This document shows, piece after piece, positions 45,844 through 57,881 of a DNA stretch of 64,000 bases. The translations under genes were made by a program, and so were the position numbers. This DNA is from an uncultured bacterium (lineage in GTDB: Bacteria; Verrucomicrobiota; Lentisphaeria; Victivallales; UBA1829), in NCBI GenBank assembly GCA_902780135.1, contig CACZEK010000011.1:1-64000 (forward strand), read 5' to 3'. Each line of letters begins with the position of its first letter. Positions within the stretch are counted from its first letter, which is position 1. The notes beneath the pieces were generated by a model. The model was not told where the DNA came from, ran no database searches, and worked only from the letters and a program-made list of their open reading frames with translations.

Positions 45844-46371
45844 TTACTTGTTTTCGGATTCCGCGGCTGCGGCTTCGGCGGCCTTGATCTCGTCGATGAT
45901 CTTCTCGACCTGTTCCGGGGTGGCCTGGCCGTGGACTTCGCCGTCGATGACGATCACGGGCGCGAGGCCGCAGGCGCCGAGGCAGTTCACGATCTCGACG
46001 GTGAAGAGCAGGTCGTCGGTCGTGCGCTTCTCGTCGCTGAGGCCGAGCTTCTTGTAGATCGCCTCAAGCAGCCCCATGGACTTCTTCACGTGGCAGGCGG
46101 TGCCGTCGCAGAGGCGGAAGATGTGCTTTCCCTTGGGGTTCAGGGAGAAGTGGGCGTAGAACGTCGCCACGCCGTACACATGCGCCACAGGCACGTCGAG
46201 CGACGTTGCCACATAGCTGATGACGTCCTTCGAGAGGTACTTGTAGACTTCCTGCACCTCCTGAAGGATCGGGATGAGCCGGGACGGGTCGTTCCCGTTC
46301 TTTTCGAGAATCTCGTTGACCGCCGCGAGGTGGTGCACCATCGCGCGCGTCTTTTCCAGGGTTTCCTGCAT
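45844..46371 (-). CDS. hydC: NuoE-like hydrogenase subunit HydC
   Basis: The small [2Fe-2S] subunit of HydABC, 175 residues. N-terminal helical part (SRLIPILQEVQEVYKYLSKDVISYVATSLDVPVAHVYGVATFYAHF) and thioredoxin-like fold with four Cys: LCDGTACHVKKS and VNCLGACGLAPV. The ATG at 46371 has GGAG six bases upstream; a second ATG four codons earlier (46383) is possible. Lies between the phosphatase gene and hydB. Confidence 0.93.
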   Translation of the reverse strand: MQETLEKTRAMVHHLAAVNEILEKNGNDPSRLIPILQEVQEVYKYLSKDVISYVATSLDVPVAHVYGVATFYAHFSLNPKGKHIFRLCDGTACHVKKSMGLLEAIYKKLGLSDEKRTTDDLLFTVEIVNCLGACGLAPVIVIDGEVHGQATPEQVEKIIDEIKAAEAAAAESENK

Positions 46372-46424
46372 AGGTTTCTCCATGGGGTTGATGTGGGTGT
46401 TGGGGTTTTATTTCAGGTTGAATG

Positions 46425-47609
46425 TTAAACGTATTTGATGATGACTTTCTTCAGGTACTGGGTCTCGAGCGTGCGCGCCAGCCGCTGCACGATGTTCCGG
46501 CGCAGCTCCAGGTCGTGCGGCAGGTTCGGGTCCTGGTGCGCCTCGTTGATGCGCGTGCCGACCAGGAACGTGATCACGTCGTTGCGGAGCATCAGCCCGG
46601 TCAGCAGCCCGGCGGGGTCGTTGTGGCGCACGCCGTCGACCGACTCCAGGTACGTCGCAGCCTTCGAGAGCGTGAAGATGCCTTCCGTCACGAGGTTGAC
46701 GCCGTCCATGGTGGACATCGGGGGCATGTCCGGGGAAATGCTCGAGAGGTCCATTTTCAGTTCGCGTCCGAGCTCGCGCGACACGATCTCCGCGCTGGTG
46801 CCGCCGCAGATCGCCTTGTCGCCCACGAAGTTCTTCAGGAACGACGCGCATTCGGCGTCGCGGGCGGAATCGTACGGCGGGCCGGTGAAGAGCAGCATCT
46901 CGCGCGGATTGCGGAAATACAGCGCGGCGCAGGTCATGTCGTCCTTGTTGATGTTGTGCGGCTCCTTGCTGATCGCCTCCGCAATCACGTGCTCCGCGAC
47001 TTCGTAGGAGGACACGTCCGGGCAGTTGTTCAGGTAATCCACCAGGTACTCCGACACGCCGCTTTCGCGCCAGCCGAGCGGCAGGTCGTCCGAACCGATC
47101 GCGGCCTGCGACACTCCGTCGGAGAAGAAGACGATGCGGTCCCACATGTCCACCTTGAAATGGTACACGCGCATGCTGCGGTTGTCGTACTTGGACGGGT
47201 TCAGCTCGTCGTAGGGCACGGGCAGGACCTTGTCGTTGCGGAGCAGCACGAACGCCGGATTGCCCATCTCGATGATGCGGACGTTGCCGTCCGGCCAGGC
47301 GTTCAGGATGGTGAACGTGGCGTAGCTGATCTTGCGGACCTGGCAGATCGGGAGGGCGTCCATCATGATCTCGGCGGCGTGCAGGATGCCGCGGGGGCCG
47401 GTGAGCTCGTTCGCGAACTTCAGCGCCATGGTCGCGGTCATGGAGGCGAGGATGTTCGCCTTCACGCCGCTGCCCAGTCCGTCCGACAGCACGGCCACCA
47501 CGCGCGAATCCTCCATGTTCTTGATGAACTTGAAGGCGTCGCCGCAGATGTCCTCGCCGTGCTTGCGGCACTGGCTGAATCCGAGGTCTACGAAAAAGGG
47601 CTCGCTCAT
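46425..47609 (-). CDS. SpoIIE-type PP2C phosphatase linked to hydrogenase
   Basis: A 394-residue protein with an N-terminal SpoIIE/PP2C phosphatase domain: VDLGFSQCRKHGEDICGDAF, VVAVLSDGLGSGVKANILASMTA (metal Asp), IIEMGNPAFVLLR, RIVFFSDGVSQAAIG and NKDDMTCAALYF. From about residue 225 a second region (TGPPYDSARDAECASFLKNFVGDKAICGGTSAEIVSRELG) follows and is typical of the hydrogenase-associated phosphatases. It lies 17 bases after the sensory hydrogenase gene. By context it passes the H2 or redox signal on by dephosphorylating an unknown target; no kinase or anti-sigma partner adjoins. Confidence 0.85.
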   Translation of the reverse strand: MSEPFFVDLGFSQCRKHGEDICGDAFKFIKNMEDSRVVAVLSDGLGSGVKANILASMTATMALKFANELTGPRGILHAAEIMMDALPICQVRKISYATFTILNAWPDGNVRIIEMGNPAFVLLRNDKVLPVPYDELNPSKYDNRSMRVYHFKVDMWDRIVFFSDGVSQAAIGSDDLPLGWRESGVSEYLVDYLNNCPDVSSYEVAEHVIAEAISKEPHNINKDDMTCAALYFRNPREMLLFTGPPYDSARDAECASFLKNFVGDKAICGGTSAEIVSRELGRELKMDLSSISPDMPPMSTMDGVNLVTEGIFTLSKAATYLESVDGVRHNDPAGLLTGLMLRNDVITFLVGTRINEAHQDPNLPHDLELRRNIVQRLARTLETQYLKKVIIKYV

Positions 47610-47626
47610 GCTCCCGTCACCTTGCG

Positions 47627-49366
47627 TCATTTATATTTCTTACGGAAATCGTCGTCGGCAGGAGAATCCGCGTAGTTTTCCGCGATGGATCGCAGCAGGA
47701 TCTCCGTGTCCGCCATGTGCTCGCCCAGCTTGCACGCGATGTCCTGCACCGTCGCCAGGTTCTTCCGGATGACCTCGCGCGCCTGCGCGGCGATCTCCTC
47801 GCGGCGGAACTCCGTGCGCGTCACGTCGAACATCATCGCGCCGACGACCTGCCCCGGGTCGATGTTGAAGATATAGAGGCTCAGGAGCCGCCCGTTCACG
47901 TGGATCGTGTCGCGCGACAGCTCCTCCTTCGTGGTCAGGACCTCGCGGAAGAGGTCGGTGAAGCTGATGAACGTGTCGAGCGCGGCGCCCGCCATGCCGG
48001 GGAGCACGCTCCAGACGTCCAGCGCGGATTCGCCGCAGAGCTCCGCGAACCTGTGGTTGGACTCGATGAGCGTGAGGCTCTGGTCCACGATCACGACCGC
48101 GGCGGGGATGCACCGCAGGATGGCGTTGGATTTCTTCTGCGCCAGCTTCCGCATGTAGGACACGCACATGTTCGGCTCCGCCTTGCCCGCGATCAGCGCC
48201 TTGGCGAAGTTGATGCAGGTGTTGTAGCCGCACCCGCCGCAGTTCAGTTCGTCTTCCTTGTCCTTCTTGCCCACGCGGAGCAGCGCCTGGCGGATCTCGT
48301 GAAGCGTGACGTCGTTCCCCGCAGCGGGCGCTTCCTTGTAGTCCAGGTCCAGCGCCACGCCCGGCTCCCGGTCGCCAACCGTCTCCGGCACGTCCGCCAT
48401 CCGCAGGATGCGGAGGCGTTCCATGAGCCCCGGCGCGCCGTGTTCCGTGCCCGGCCCGTGGACGCAGCCGCCCTGGCAGGCGAGCGTTTCGAGGAAGACC
48501 GGTTCGCGGATGTCGCGCGGATGAAGCCCTTCCAGCGTGAGGCGGAGGCTGTCAAGCCCGGTCACCGCGACATATTTCACATGGCCGCAGCCCGGATGCA
48601 GTTTGATCGTATCGTTCATGCCGCCCTCGATCGGGTACAGCGTGCCTTCGCGCGCCGCCTGCGGCACGAAGACGTCCTCGCCGGTCGTCTCCACGCGCCA
48701 CGGGTCGATCTGCATGCTGCGGAACCACTGGCGCAGGCGGGAGAACAGCATCGCCAGCGAGATCAGGTCGCCGTGCCGGTCGGATTCGTTCTTCTTCGCG
48801 ATGCACGGACCGATGAACACCACTTTCGCGTTCTCGCCGAATTCCTTCTTCAATATCTTCGCGTGGGTCAGCGCGGGCGACAGCACCTTCGTGATGCACG
48901 GCGCGAACTCCGGCATGTACTTGCAGATGAAATCGTCGACCACGGGGCACGCGGACGAGATCTTCAGGCCGCTTTTGAAATTCTTCAGCTCCAGCGCGAG
49001 CGCGTCGGAAACCGCCTGCGCGCCGATCGCCGTCTCGCCGACTCCGGCGAATCCGAGCTTCTTCAGGGACGCGATCATGTTCTTCGCGGGAAGCCCCTTG
49101 AACTCGCTCACCCACGAGGGCGCCAGGGAGACGTAGACGGGATCCGGCCCGAGGATGAGCTGACGGGCGCGCGTCATGTCGTCGCGGATCTTCTTCGCAT
49201 GGACGGGGCAGACCTCCACGCAGCCGCCGCACGCGATGCAGAGTTCGGGCATGACGGAGGCATGCCCCTCCTCGACCTTGATCGCTTTCACGGGGCAGCG
49301 CCGGACGCATTTGAAGCAGTCCTGGCACTCGGCGTCGGCGGTAAAAACCGGATATCCCTGGTTCAT
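47627..49366 (-). CDS. Sensory [FeFe]-hydrogenase-like protein with PAS domain
   Basis: A 579-residue redox/H2 sensor of the HydS/HsfB type. Two [4Fe-4S] sites (CQDCFKCVRRCP at 14-25; CIACGGCVEVCP at 43-54) precede an H-cluster domain. There L1 reads ISSACPVV (canonical TSCCP), so the proton-relay Cys is Ala139 while the cluster ligands Cys140, Cys188 (GPCIAKKNE), Cys297 and Cys301 (LACQGGC) remain. A further 4Fe-4S module (CGGCGYNTC...C, 376-401) and a PAS domain (about 415-520) follow, then a helix. The Ala replacement is known in sensory hydrogenases. The downstream PP2C gene is the likely output. 17 bases separate them. Confidence 0.9.
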   Translation of the reverse strand: MNQGYPVFTADAECQDCFKCVRRCPVKAIKVEEGHASVMPELCIACGGCVEVCPVHAKKIRDDMTRARQLILGPDPVYVSLAPSWVSEFKGLPAKNMIASLKKLGFAGVGETAIGAQAVSDALALELKNFKSGLKISSACPVVDDFICKYMPEFAPCITKVLSPALTHAKILKKEFGENAKVVFIGPCIAKKNESDRHGDLISLAMLFSRLRQWFRSMQIDPWRVETTGEDVFVPQAAREGTLYPIEGGMNDTIKLHPGCGHVKYVAVTGLDSLRLTLEGLHPRDIREPVFLETLACQGGCVHGPGTEHGAPGLMERLRILRMADVPETVGDREPGVALDLDYKEAPAAGNDVTLHEIRQALLRVGKKDKEDELNCGGCGYNTCINFAKALIAGKAEPNMCVSYMRKLAQKKSNAILRCIPAAVVIVDQSLTLIESNHRFAELCGESALDVWSVLPGMAGAALDTFISFTDLFREVLTTKEELSRDTIHVNGRLLSLYIFNIDPGQVVGAMMFDVTRTEFRREEIAAQAREVIRKNLATVQDIACKLGEHMADTEILLRSIAENYADSPADDDFRKKYK

Positions 49367-49378
49367 AGTCTTGTTCCG

Positions 49379-49630
49379 TTATTGTTGTTTCGCGAGGAAT
49401 TCGCGGTTCAGGATGTCGATCAGGGCTTCCTTGCTCACATGGCTGTAAGTCGTATCGTCGATGATGATGTTCGGCCCCTCGGAGCAGATGCCCGCGCAGC
49501 AGCGGCCGGAAAGAAGCACGTCCGCCTGCAGGTTGTTCGATTTCAGGAAATCCTCGATCACGCGGAGATTTTCCTCGTTGCCGCGGGCAAAGCAGCTGCT
49601 TCCCATACAAATGACGATCTTGCGTTTCAT
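49379..49630 (-). CDS. Thioredoxin-like [2Fe-2S] ferredoxin
   Basis: An 83-residue NuoE-C-terminal-like ferredoxin: VICMGSSCFARGNEEN with two Cys, and LSGRCCAGICSEGPNIIID with the other ligands. It probably carries electrons to or from the sensor or the hydrogenase. First gene of the six-gene operon, 12 bases before the sensor gene. The promoter lies at 49741-49768. Confidence 0.88.
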   Translation of the reverse strand: MKRKIVICMGSSCFARGNEENLRVIEDFLKSNNLQADVLLSGRCCAGICSEGPNIIIDDTTYSHVSKEALIDILNREFLAKQQ

Positions 49631-50048
49631 GAACGGCTCCAGTTATGCAGTGGAATAAAAGTAGACGGTTAGAAAACGAGTCGAAAACGGGCGTCGTCGA
49701 GGGGCGGCGGCTGTATTCGATATTTTTTTATCGAATATATAATTTACCCCATTTTTCCGTTTTTTCAAATCGTTTTCCGGAAAAATACTTAAAAACTAAC
49801 GATTTTTTATCCCCGACACGCCGCCGCGTTCTATTCTTTTCAGAAATCTGATAATTCAGCCAATTCCGCAGCAAAAAACAAACCGGAAAAAAACATGAAG
49901 GAGTCTGGACGGTTTCGACCCCGGCGGCCGCCAAAAGGACCGGACCGCGGGATGTGCGGCGGTCTTTCCCGGCGCATGGGACGCCCTGCCCTGAAAAAAA
50001 CGGCAAACGGGGCAGAGCCGTGCGGGACGGGAATCCTGTTGAACAAAA
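49631..50048. other. Intergenic region between hydrogenase operon and CDF gene
   Basis: About 418 bases. The left, AT-rich half holds the hydrogenase promoter and operator. The right half lies beyond the 3' end of the CDF gene; short frames there look non-coding and no RNA was recognised. Confidence 0.55.
49714..49768 (-). promoter_or_regulatory. Hydrogenase operon promoter with an operator-like inverted repeat
   Basis: Minus strand: TTGAAA (49768-49763), 16-base spacer, TAAATT (49746-49741). Immediately downstream, at the expected transcription start, a perfect 9-base inverted repeat TATTCGATA / TATCGAATA (49714-49722 and 49729-49737) with a 6-base spacer. Placement suggests a repressor site. 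Confidence 0.65.
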
Positions 50049-50993
50049 TCAGGACTGAAACGGCAGGTCGGGCTGGTCCGAGTTCTTTGACGAGGCGGAT
50101 TTGGAGCGCGAGGGAGACGGCGGTTCCAGGTGGACCACCACGTCGACGATGTTCAGGTCGGAACTCACGAGCAGGTCGCGGACCTGGTGGGACAGGTCGT
50201 GTCCCTCGCGGACGGTCATGTCGGGGTCGACGATGATGTGGATGTCCGCCCAGATCGCGCCGCCGGCGTTGCGGGTGCGGAGCGCGTGCGCGCCGAGGAC
50301 GCCGGAAAGCGAAGTGGCGAGGCGGTAAATCTTCGCCTGGTCCTCGCGGGAGACGCCCGCCTCGGAAAGCTCCTGGAGCGTTGGCCGGACGATGGTCCAG
50401 GCGGCATAAAGGACGAAAAATGAGACGAGGATGGCGCCGACGGGGTCGACGAAATGCAGTTTCGGGAAGAAGTAGGCAAGCGCGATGGCAATGGCGGCGG
50501 GGATCGAGCTGAGGGCGTCGCTGCGGTGATGCCAGGCGTTTGCCTCCATCGCGGTCGAATGCACGGCGCGGGCTTTCGCGCGGGTCCAGTGGAACAGGAT
50601 CTCCTTGGATATGATGGAGAATACGGCGATCACGAACGCGAATCCGGCGGGGCCGTGCTCCGATCCGTGGCGAAGCGTGCCGACGGCGTCCCAGGCGAGG
50701 CCGACCGCCACGGCGGCAAGCGCGATGCCGATGAACGCCGAAACGAGCGTTTCGATGCGGCCGTGTCCGTACGGATGCTGCCGGTCCGGCGGCGCAGACC
50801 AGTATTTCACGCCGAAGATCACCGCCAGGTCGGTCACGAGGTCGGACAGGCTGTGCACGGCGTCGGCGAGCAGCGCCTGGCTGTAGAAAAACCAGCCGCC
50901 CGCCGCCTTGGCGAACACCAGGACCAGGTTCAGCGTCATTCCGACGACCGTGACGAATTGCACGGTGCGGACCGTTTGCAGGTTTTTATTCAT
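50049..50993 (-). CDS. Cation diffusion facilitator (CDF) family transporter
   Basis: A 314-residue divalent-cation/H+ antiporter of the inner membrane (Zn, Fe or Mn). Six membrane helices; metal-site motifs HSLSD (helix 2, VHSLSDLVTDL) and HRSDALSS (helix 5). APPDRQHPYGHGRIETL is the typical CDF loop. The C-terminal domain has IWADIHIIVDPDMTVREGHDLSHQVRDLL and VVVHLEPP. Site letters HxxxD/HxxxD leave Zn, Mn and Fe open. It has a putative promoter at 51161-51188, giving a leader of about 160 bases; no known riboswitch was recognised in it. Confidence 0.9.
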   Translation of the reverse strand: MNKNLQTVRTVQFVTVVGMTLNLVLVFAKAAGGWFFYSQALLADAVHSLSDLVTDLAVIFGVKYWSAPPDRQHPYGHGRIETLVSAFIGIALAAVAVGLAWDAVGTLRHGSEHGPAGFAFVIAVFSIISKEILFHWTRAKARAVHSTAMEANAWHHRSDALSSIPAAIAIALAYFFPKLHFVDPVGAILVSFFVLYAAWTIVRPTLQELSEAGVSREDQAKIYRLATSLSGVLGAHALRTRNAGGAIWADIHIIVDPDMTVREGHDLSHQVRDLLVSSDLNIVDVVVHLEPPSPSRSKSASSKNSDQPDLPFQS

Positions 50994-51160
50994 GATGGTA
51001 TGCCGTCCCGGCGGGCATGCGCCGGCGGGCGCCGGATATGCGGCGTCTTTTGTGGATAGATTCTTTTTTGAAGCGAAATCCCGTTTCCGTCCTGGATCGG
51101 AGGAAGCGGGACAAAACCGTGTGTGTGCAGGGATGGATGTGCAGGAAAGAATGAAAGAAA

Positions 51161-51188
51161 ACTATAACACGAAAAACGGAAAATGCAA
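51161..51188 (-). promoter_or_regulatory. Putative promoter of the CDF gene
   Basis: Minus strand: TTGCAT (51188-51183), 16-base spacer, TATAGT (51166-51161). Confidence 0.5.
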
Positions 51189-51225
51189 GAAGGGAAGGAA
51201 AAAATATTTTTTTCTTTCTGTCGGC

Positions 51226-51253
51226 TTGCATTCTGATTTTTTTGTTGTAGATT
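51226..51253 (+). promoter_or_regulatory. Putative promoter of the hybrid histidine kinase gene
   Basis: TTGCAT (51226-51231), 16-base spacer, TAGATT (51248-51253), 85 bases before the ATG. With the CDF promoter it fills the 344-base divergent region 50994-51337, which holds no gene. Confidence 0.5.
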
Positions 51254-51337
51254 ATTGTTGAATGAAACAGACAATCCGCTTTTCGCGCGTTTTATTCCGA
51301 ACGCGCCCGAATTCAGCCGAAACAGTGAGGTAGCAAC

Positions 51338-55105
<3,768 letters not shown>

Positions 55106-55151
55106 CAATTGTCCGCCGCGCGACAAAAAACGCCGTTCGGGCTTTTTCCAT

Positions 55152-55179
55152 TTGACTTTCCGCATTTTCGTGGTATAGT
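55152..55179 (+). promoter_or_regulatory. Promoter of the thioredoxin-fold gene
   Basis: TTGACT (55152-55157), 16-base spacer, TATAGT (55174-55179), 48 bases before the ATG; good ribosome site AAAGGAG follows. Confidence 0.65.
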
Positions 55180-55226
55180 TAAGGGAAAAAATGCAAATCC
55201 CGGACCCCAACAGAAAGGAGTGAGCC

Positions 55227-56075
55227 ATGAAATATCTTTTCGCCCTTTGCTGCTTCCTGACGACAGCCCTGCTCTTCCCCGGCCTCAACGCGGGGGAATG
55301 GCATACCGATTTCGAAAAGGCGAAAGCCGAATCCATGCGGACCAAACGTCCGATCTACATCCTGTTCACGAACTCGGACGCGGCCCCCAGCCTCAGCCTT
55401 GACCGTGCCATCTTCCGCGAGAAGAAATTCCTGGATTACGCCGAGAAGAACCTCGTGCTCATGAAGGCGGATTTCCCCGTCGCCATCCATCTCCAGCCGA
55501 AGAGCCTCTCGCAGCAGAACGCCCAGCTCCGCGCGAAGTACCGCATCTCCATCCTGCCGACCGCGCTCCTGCTGGACGCAAACGGGGAGATCTACATCGA
55601 TTTCATCAAGGCGGACGGCAGCCCGGAAAGGCACCGCCGCAAGATCAACGAGATCATGGATTTCAACGCGCCGAAGCGCTATGCCGAATACCTCGACGGA
55701 TTCGTGAAGAAGTACACGGCGCCGGAGCCGCCCGCCGAAGCAAAGCCGGAGGCGAAAAAGACGGCGAAATCCGACGCGAAGAAGCCCGCGAAAAAAACGG
55801 ATAAAAAGCCCGCGCAGAAAAAGCCGGACGGCGACGCCGTTTCCACGGACACCAGCATCCCCGAGGAAAATGCGGGCAAGCCGCTGGTCCCGCTCGATCC
55901 CGAAGGCAATTTCCAGGACTGGCTGAAGTCCAGGCTCGCGGAAGAAGCGGTCGCGGAAGAGAAGGAAGCGGAGGAGATCAAGGAAATCGTCGAGGAAAAG
56001 AAGGAAGCCATCGAGGAAGCCGCCGAGACGACGCCCGCGGAAGAAAAGCCGCAGGAGGCTCCCGCGCAACAATAA
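55227..56075 (+). CDS. Exported thioredoxin-fold protein lacking CxxC
   Basis: A 282-residue periplasmic protein. Signal peptide (MKYLFALCCFLTTALLFPGLNA), then a thioredoxin-like domain of the DsbD-gamma/thioredoxin_7 type (WHTDFEKAKAESMRTKRPIYILFTNSD...). Where relatives have a WCxxC active site this protein has NSDAAPSLSLDRAIF, so neither Cys is present. The fold continues (YRISILPTALLLDANGEIYIDF, with the cis-Pro). The C-terminal third is a Lys/Ala/Pro/Glu-rich low-complexity tail (KKTAKSDAKKPAKKTDKKPAQKK, then acidic helices). It cannot be an ordinary thiol oxidoreductase; a chaperone or scaffold role is possible. Confidence 0.8.
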   Translation: MKYLFALCCFLTTALLFPGLNAGEWHTDFEKAKAESMRTKRPIYILFTNSDAAPSLSLDRAIFREKKFLDYAEKNLVLMKADFPVAIHLQPKSLSQQNAQLRAKYRISILPTALLLDANGEIYIDFIKADGSPERHRRKINEIMDFNAPKRYAEYLDGFVKKYTAPEPPAEAKPEAKKTAKSDAKKPAKKTDKKPAQKKPDGDAVSTDTSIPEENAGKPLVPLDPEGNFQDWLKSRLAEEAVAEEKEAEEIKEIVEEKKEAIEEAAETTPAEEKPQEAPAQQ

Positions 56076-56102
56076 GCCGCTCCTTCACATCAGACAGGCA
56101 AA

Positions 56103-56141
56103 AATCCCGTGCCGTTCATCGCGGCACGGGATTGTTTTTTT
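56103..56141. terminator. Strong terminator between two convergent genes
   Basis: AATCCCGTGCCG pairs with CGGCACGGGATT around a short loop, followed by a T run on the plus strand. It ends the thioredoxin-fold gene; an A-rich run before the stem may allow function for the opposite gene. Confidence 0.85.
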
Positions 56142-56152
56142 GGGGAAGCTCC

Positions 56153-56198
56153 GCGTCCGGCGGAACCGGACGCGTTTTCCGGGGAGGAACGGTCCTCC
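56153..56198 (-). repeat. Two-hairpin element directly after the GH39 stop
   Basis: Hairpin GCGTCCGG-CGGAA-CCGGACGC (56153-56173), linker, palindrome GGAGGA-ACGG-TCCTCC (56183-56198) touching the TGA of the GH39 gene at 56199-56201. Confidence 0.7.
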
Positions 56199-57881
56199 TC
56201 ACTTCAGCGGGACCAGCTCCACGAAGAAGACGTCGTTCTGCTTCATGTCCAGGCCGAGCTGGAATTCCTCGCCCTTCATGACCGTGACCTGAGCCCGGTA
56301 CATGGGGCGGAGCTGCGAAACGCGCGTCAGGCGCGCGATCTCCTCGCGGCTGATGTCCGTCTTCGCGCCGTCCTCCTCCAGCCACGCGGAATACGCGTCG
56401 CCCGCCCGGTAGCCGATGCGGGTCACGCGCAGGTCGTATTCGCCCGCCTTGAGCCCGGCGATGCGGAGGAGCGCATGGCCTTTGTCTTTGGCGGGATGCG
56501 GATCGAAGAACGTGTCCTGGTTGCTGACCTTTCCGCCCTGCGTGGGGTGGCTGAGGTCCCAGAAGAGCGCCTGCACGCCGCCCTTCGCGTCCTTGCAGAC
56601 GTACGACGACGCGTCGCTGGAAACGAGCTCCGTCGGGCCGAGCGCGGCGAGGCACTGGTACGCGCGGTAGGCGGCCTTCGGGATGCTCTGGAACGTCAGG
56701 AGGCCGAACCCGCCGTGGAACGGACGCGGCGCGGGGCCGCATTCCTCGAAGATGTCGGTGAACGTCCACAGGCTCATGCACGCCATCTTTTCGGTGTTGC
56801 GGAGCTGTTCCAGGATGAACGGCGCGGCGAAATAGGAGTCGTGCACCGGGTCGACGGGGGACGGCGAGGCGTGCCACTCGGTGATGTAGACCGGGACGTC
56901 GCAGCGGAGGTTTTTGCGGATGTCCTCCAGCTTTTTGTTGAAGCAGTCGGCGACATGCCGGAGGTTCTTCATCAGGTAGATGTAATTGCCGCCGAACCGG
57001 TCGACCTTCGGCAGAGCCGGGTTCTCCGGGTCGAAGCCGTACTGGTGGAACGAGATGAAATCCAGCGGCAGGCGGTTTTTGCGGCAGTAGCGCACGAGGG
57101 GGGCGATGAAGTCGAGCCCGGCGCCGGAGGGACCGCCGACCGGATACGCCTTGTTCACGGACTTGACCGCGCGGGCGGTGTGCTTGTACAGCTCAAGGTA
57201 GGCGTCGAGCATGGTGGTCTTTTTGCCGGGGTCCCAGAAGACGTCCAGATCCGGTTCGTTCCACACCTCGAACCGCCAGGTCTTCACCTCGTCCTCGCCG
57301 TAGCGTTCGGTCCAGTGCCGCACGGCCGCGCGGACGAGGTCCGCCCAGCGTTCGTGCTTCTTCGGCGGGGTCACGTTCGCCTTCCACCAGAAGATCGTGG
57401 TCTTGCCGGAGGCGAGCTTTTCCGGCATGAAGCTGAGTTCGACGAACGGCTTGACGCCGATGGAGAGCAGGAAATCGAACACGTCGTCGACGTACATGAA
57501 ATTGTACACCGGATTGCCCGCCTTGTCCTCGCTGTACACGCGCATTTCGTCGTGGAAGAGGCCGTGCGCGCGGAGATAGCGGAACCCGAGCTCCTTTTTG
57601 CATTTCGCAAGCTGTTTGCGCCAGGTGTCGCGCAGCCCCTCGCCGATGCGCCCCGCGCCGACGCAGTCGCGCCAGACATCGGACCGTTTCCCCTTCACTG
57701 CCTTGAGATCCGCCTTGATGACGCGTTCCGGCGCAGTCTCGCCCGGATAGACTTCGGGGACGGCTTTCTTTGCGGCGGCTTTCTTTGCGGCGGGTTTCTT
57801 CGCGGAGGAAGCGGACGAGGTTTTCGCGGCGGTCTTCGCAACGGCTTTCTTCGCGGCGGGGGTCTTCTTGTTCGAACTCAT
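56199..57881 (-). CDS. GH39 beta-xylosidase-like glycosidase with histone-like tail
   Basis: A 560-residue glycoside hydrolase of family 39 type (retaining beta-xylosidase or related). Acid/base Glu in FEVWNEPDLDVFW (about 208) and nucleophile Glu in VYITEWHAS (about 333); FISFHQYGFDP and the C-terminal beta-domain (ALLRIAGLKAGEYDLRVTRIGYRAG) also fit. The N-terminal 43 residues are nearly all Lys, Ala, Ser, Thr and Pro (KKTPAAKKAVAKTAAKT; AKKPAAKKAAAKKA), like histone H1/AlgP tails. There is no signal peptide, so it is predicted cytoplasmic. AGGAG precedes the ATG at 57881; the frame to 57947 has no such site. Confidence 0.87.
   Translation of the reverse strand: MSSNKKTPAAKKAVAKTAAKTSSASSAKKPAAKKAAAKKAVPEVYPGETAPERVIKADLKAVKGKRSDVWRDCVGAGRIGEGLRDTWRKQLAKCKKELGFRYLRAHGLFHDEMRVYSEDKAGNPVYNFMYVDDVFDFLLSIGVKPFVELSFMPEKLASGKTTIFWWKANVTPPKKHERWADLVRAAVRHWTERYGEDEVKTWRFEVWNEPDLDVFWDPGKKTTMLDAYLELYKHTARAVKSVNKAYPVGGPSGAGLDFIAPLVRYCRKNRLPLDFISFHQYGFDPENPALPKVDRFGGNYIYLMKNLRHVADCFNKKLEDIRKNLRCDVPVYITEWHASPSPVDPVHDSYFAAPFILEQLRNTEKMACMSLWTFTDIFEECGPAPRPFHGGFGLLTFQSIPKAAYRAYQCLAALGPTELVSSDASSYVCKDAKGGVQALFWDLSHPTQGGKVSNQDTFFDPHPAKDKGHALLRIAGLKAGEYDLRVTRIGYRAGDAYSAWLEEDGAKTDISREEIARLTRVSQLRPMYRAQVTVMKGEEFQLGLDMKQNDVFFVELVPLK

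Noticed and set aside
49714..49737. Rex operator
   Set aside because: The arms and 6-base spacing differ from the Rex consensus, so the regulator is left open.
49728..50006. Small minus-strand frame of 92 codons upstream of the hydrogenase operon
   Set aside because: It spans the promoter and operator, has mixed basic composition and no ribosome site.
50994..51160. Metal-sensing riboswitch in the CDF leader
   Set aside because: The leader is long and can form hairpins, but no yybP-ykoY, M-box or czcD (NiCo) core sequence could be found by eye.
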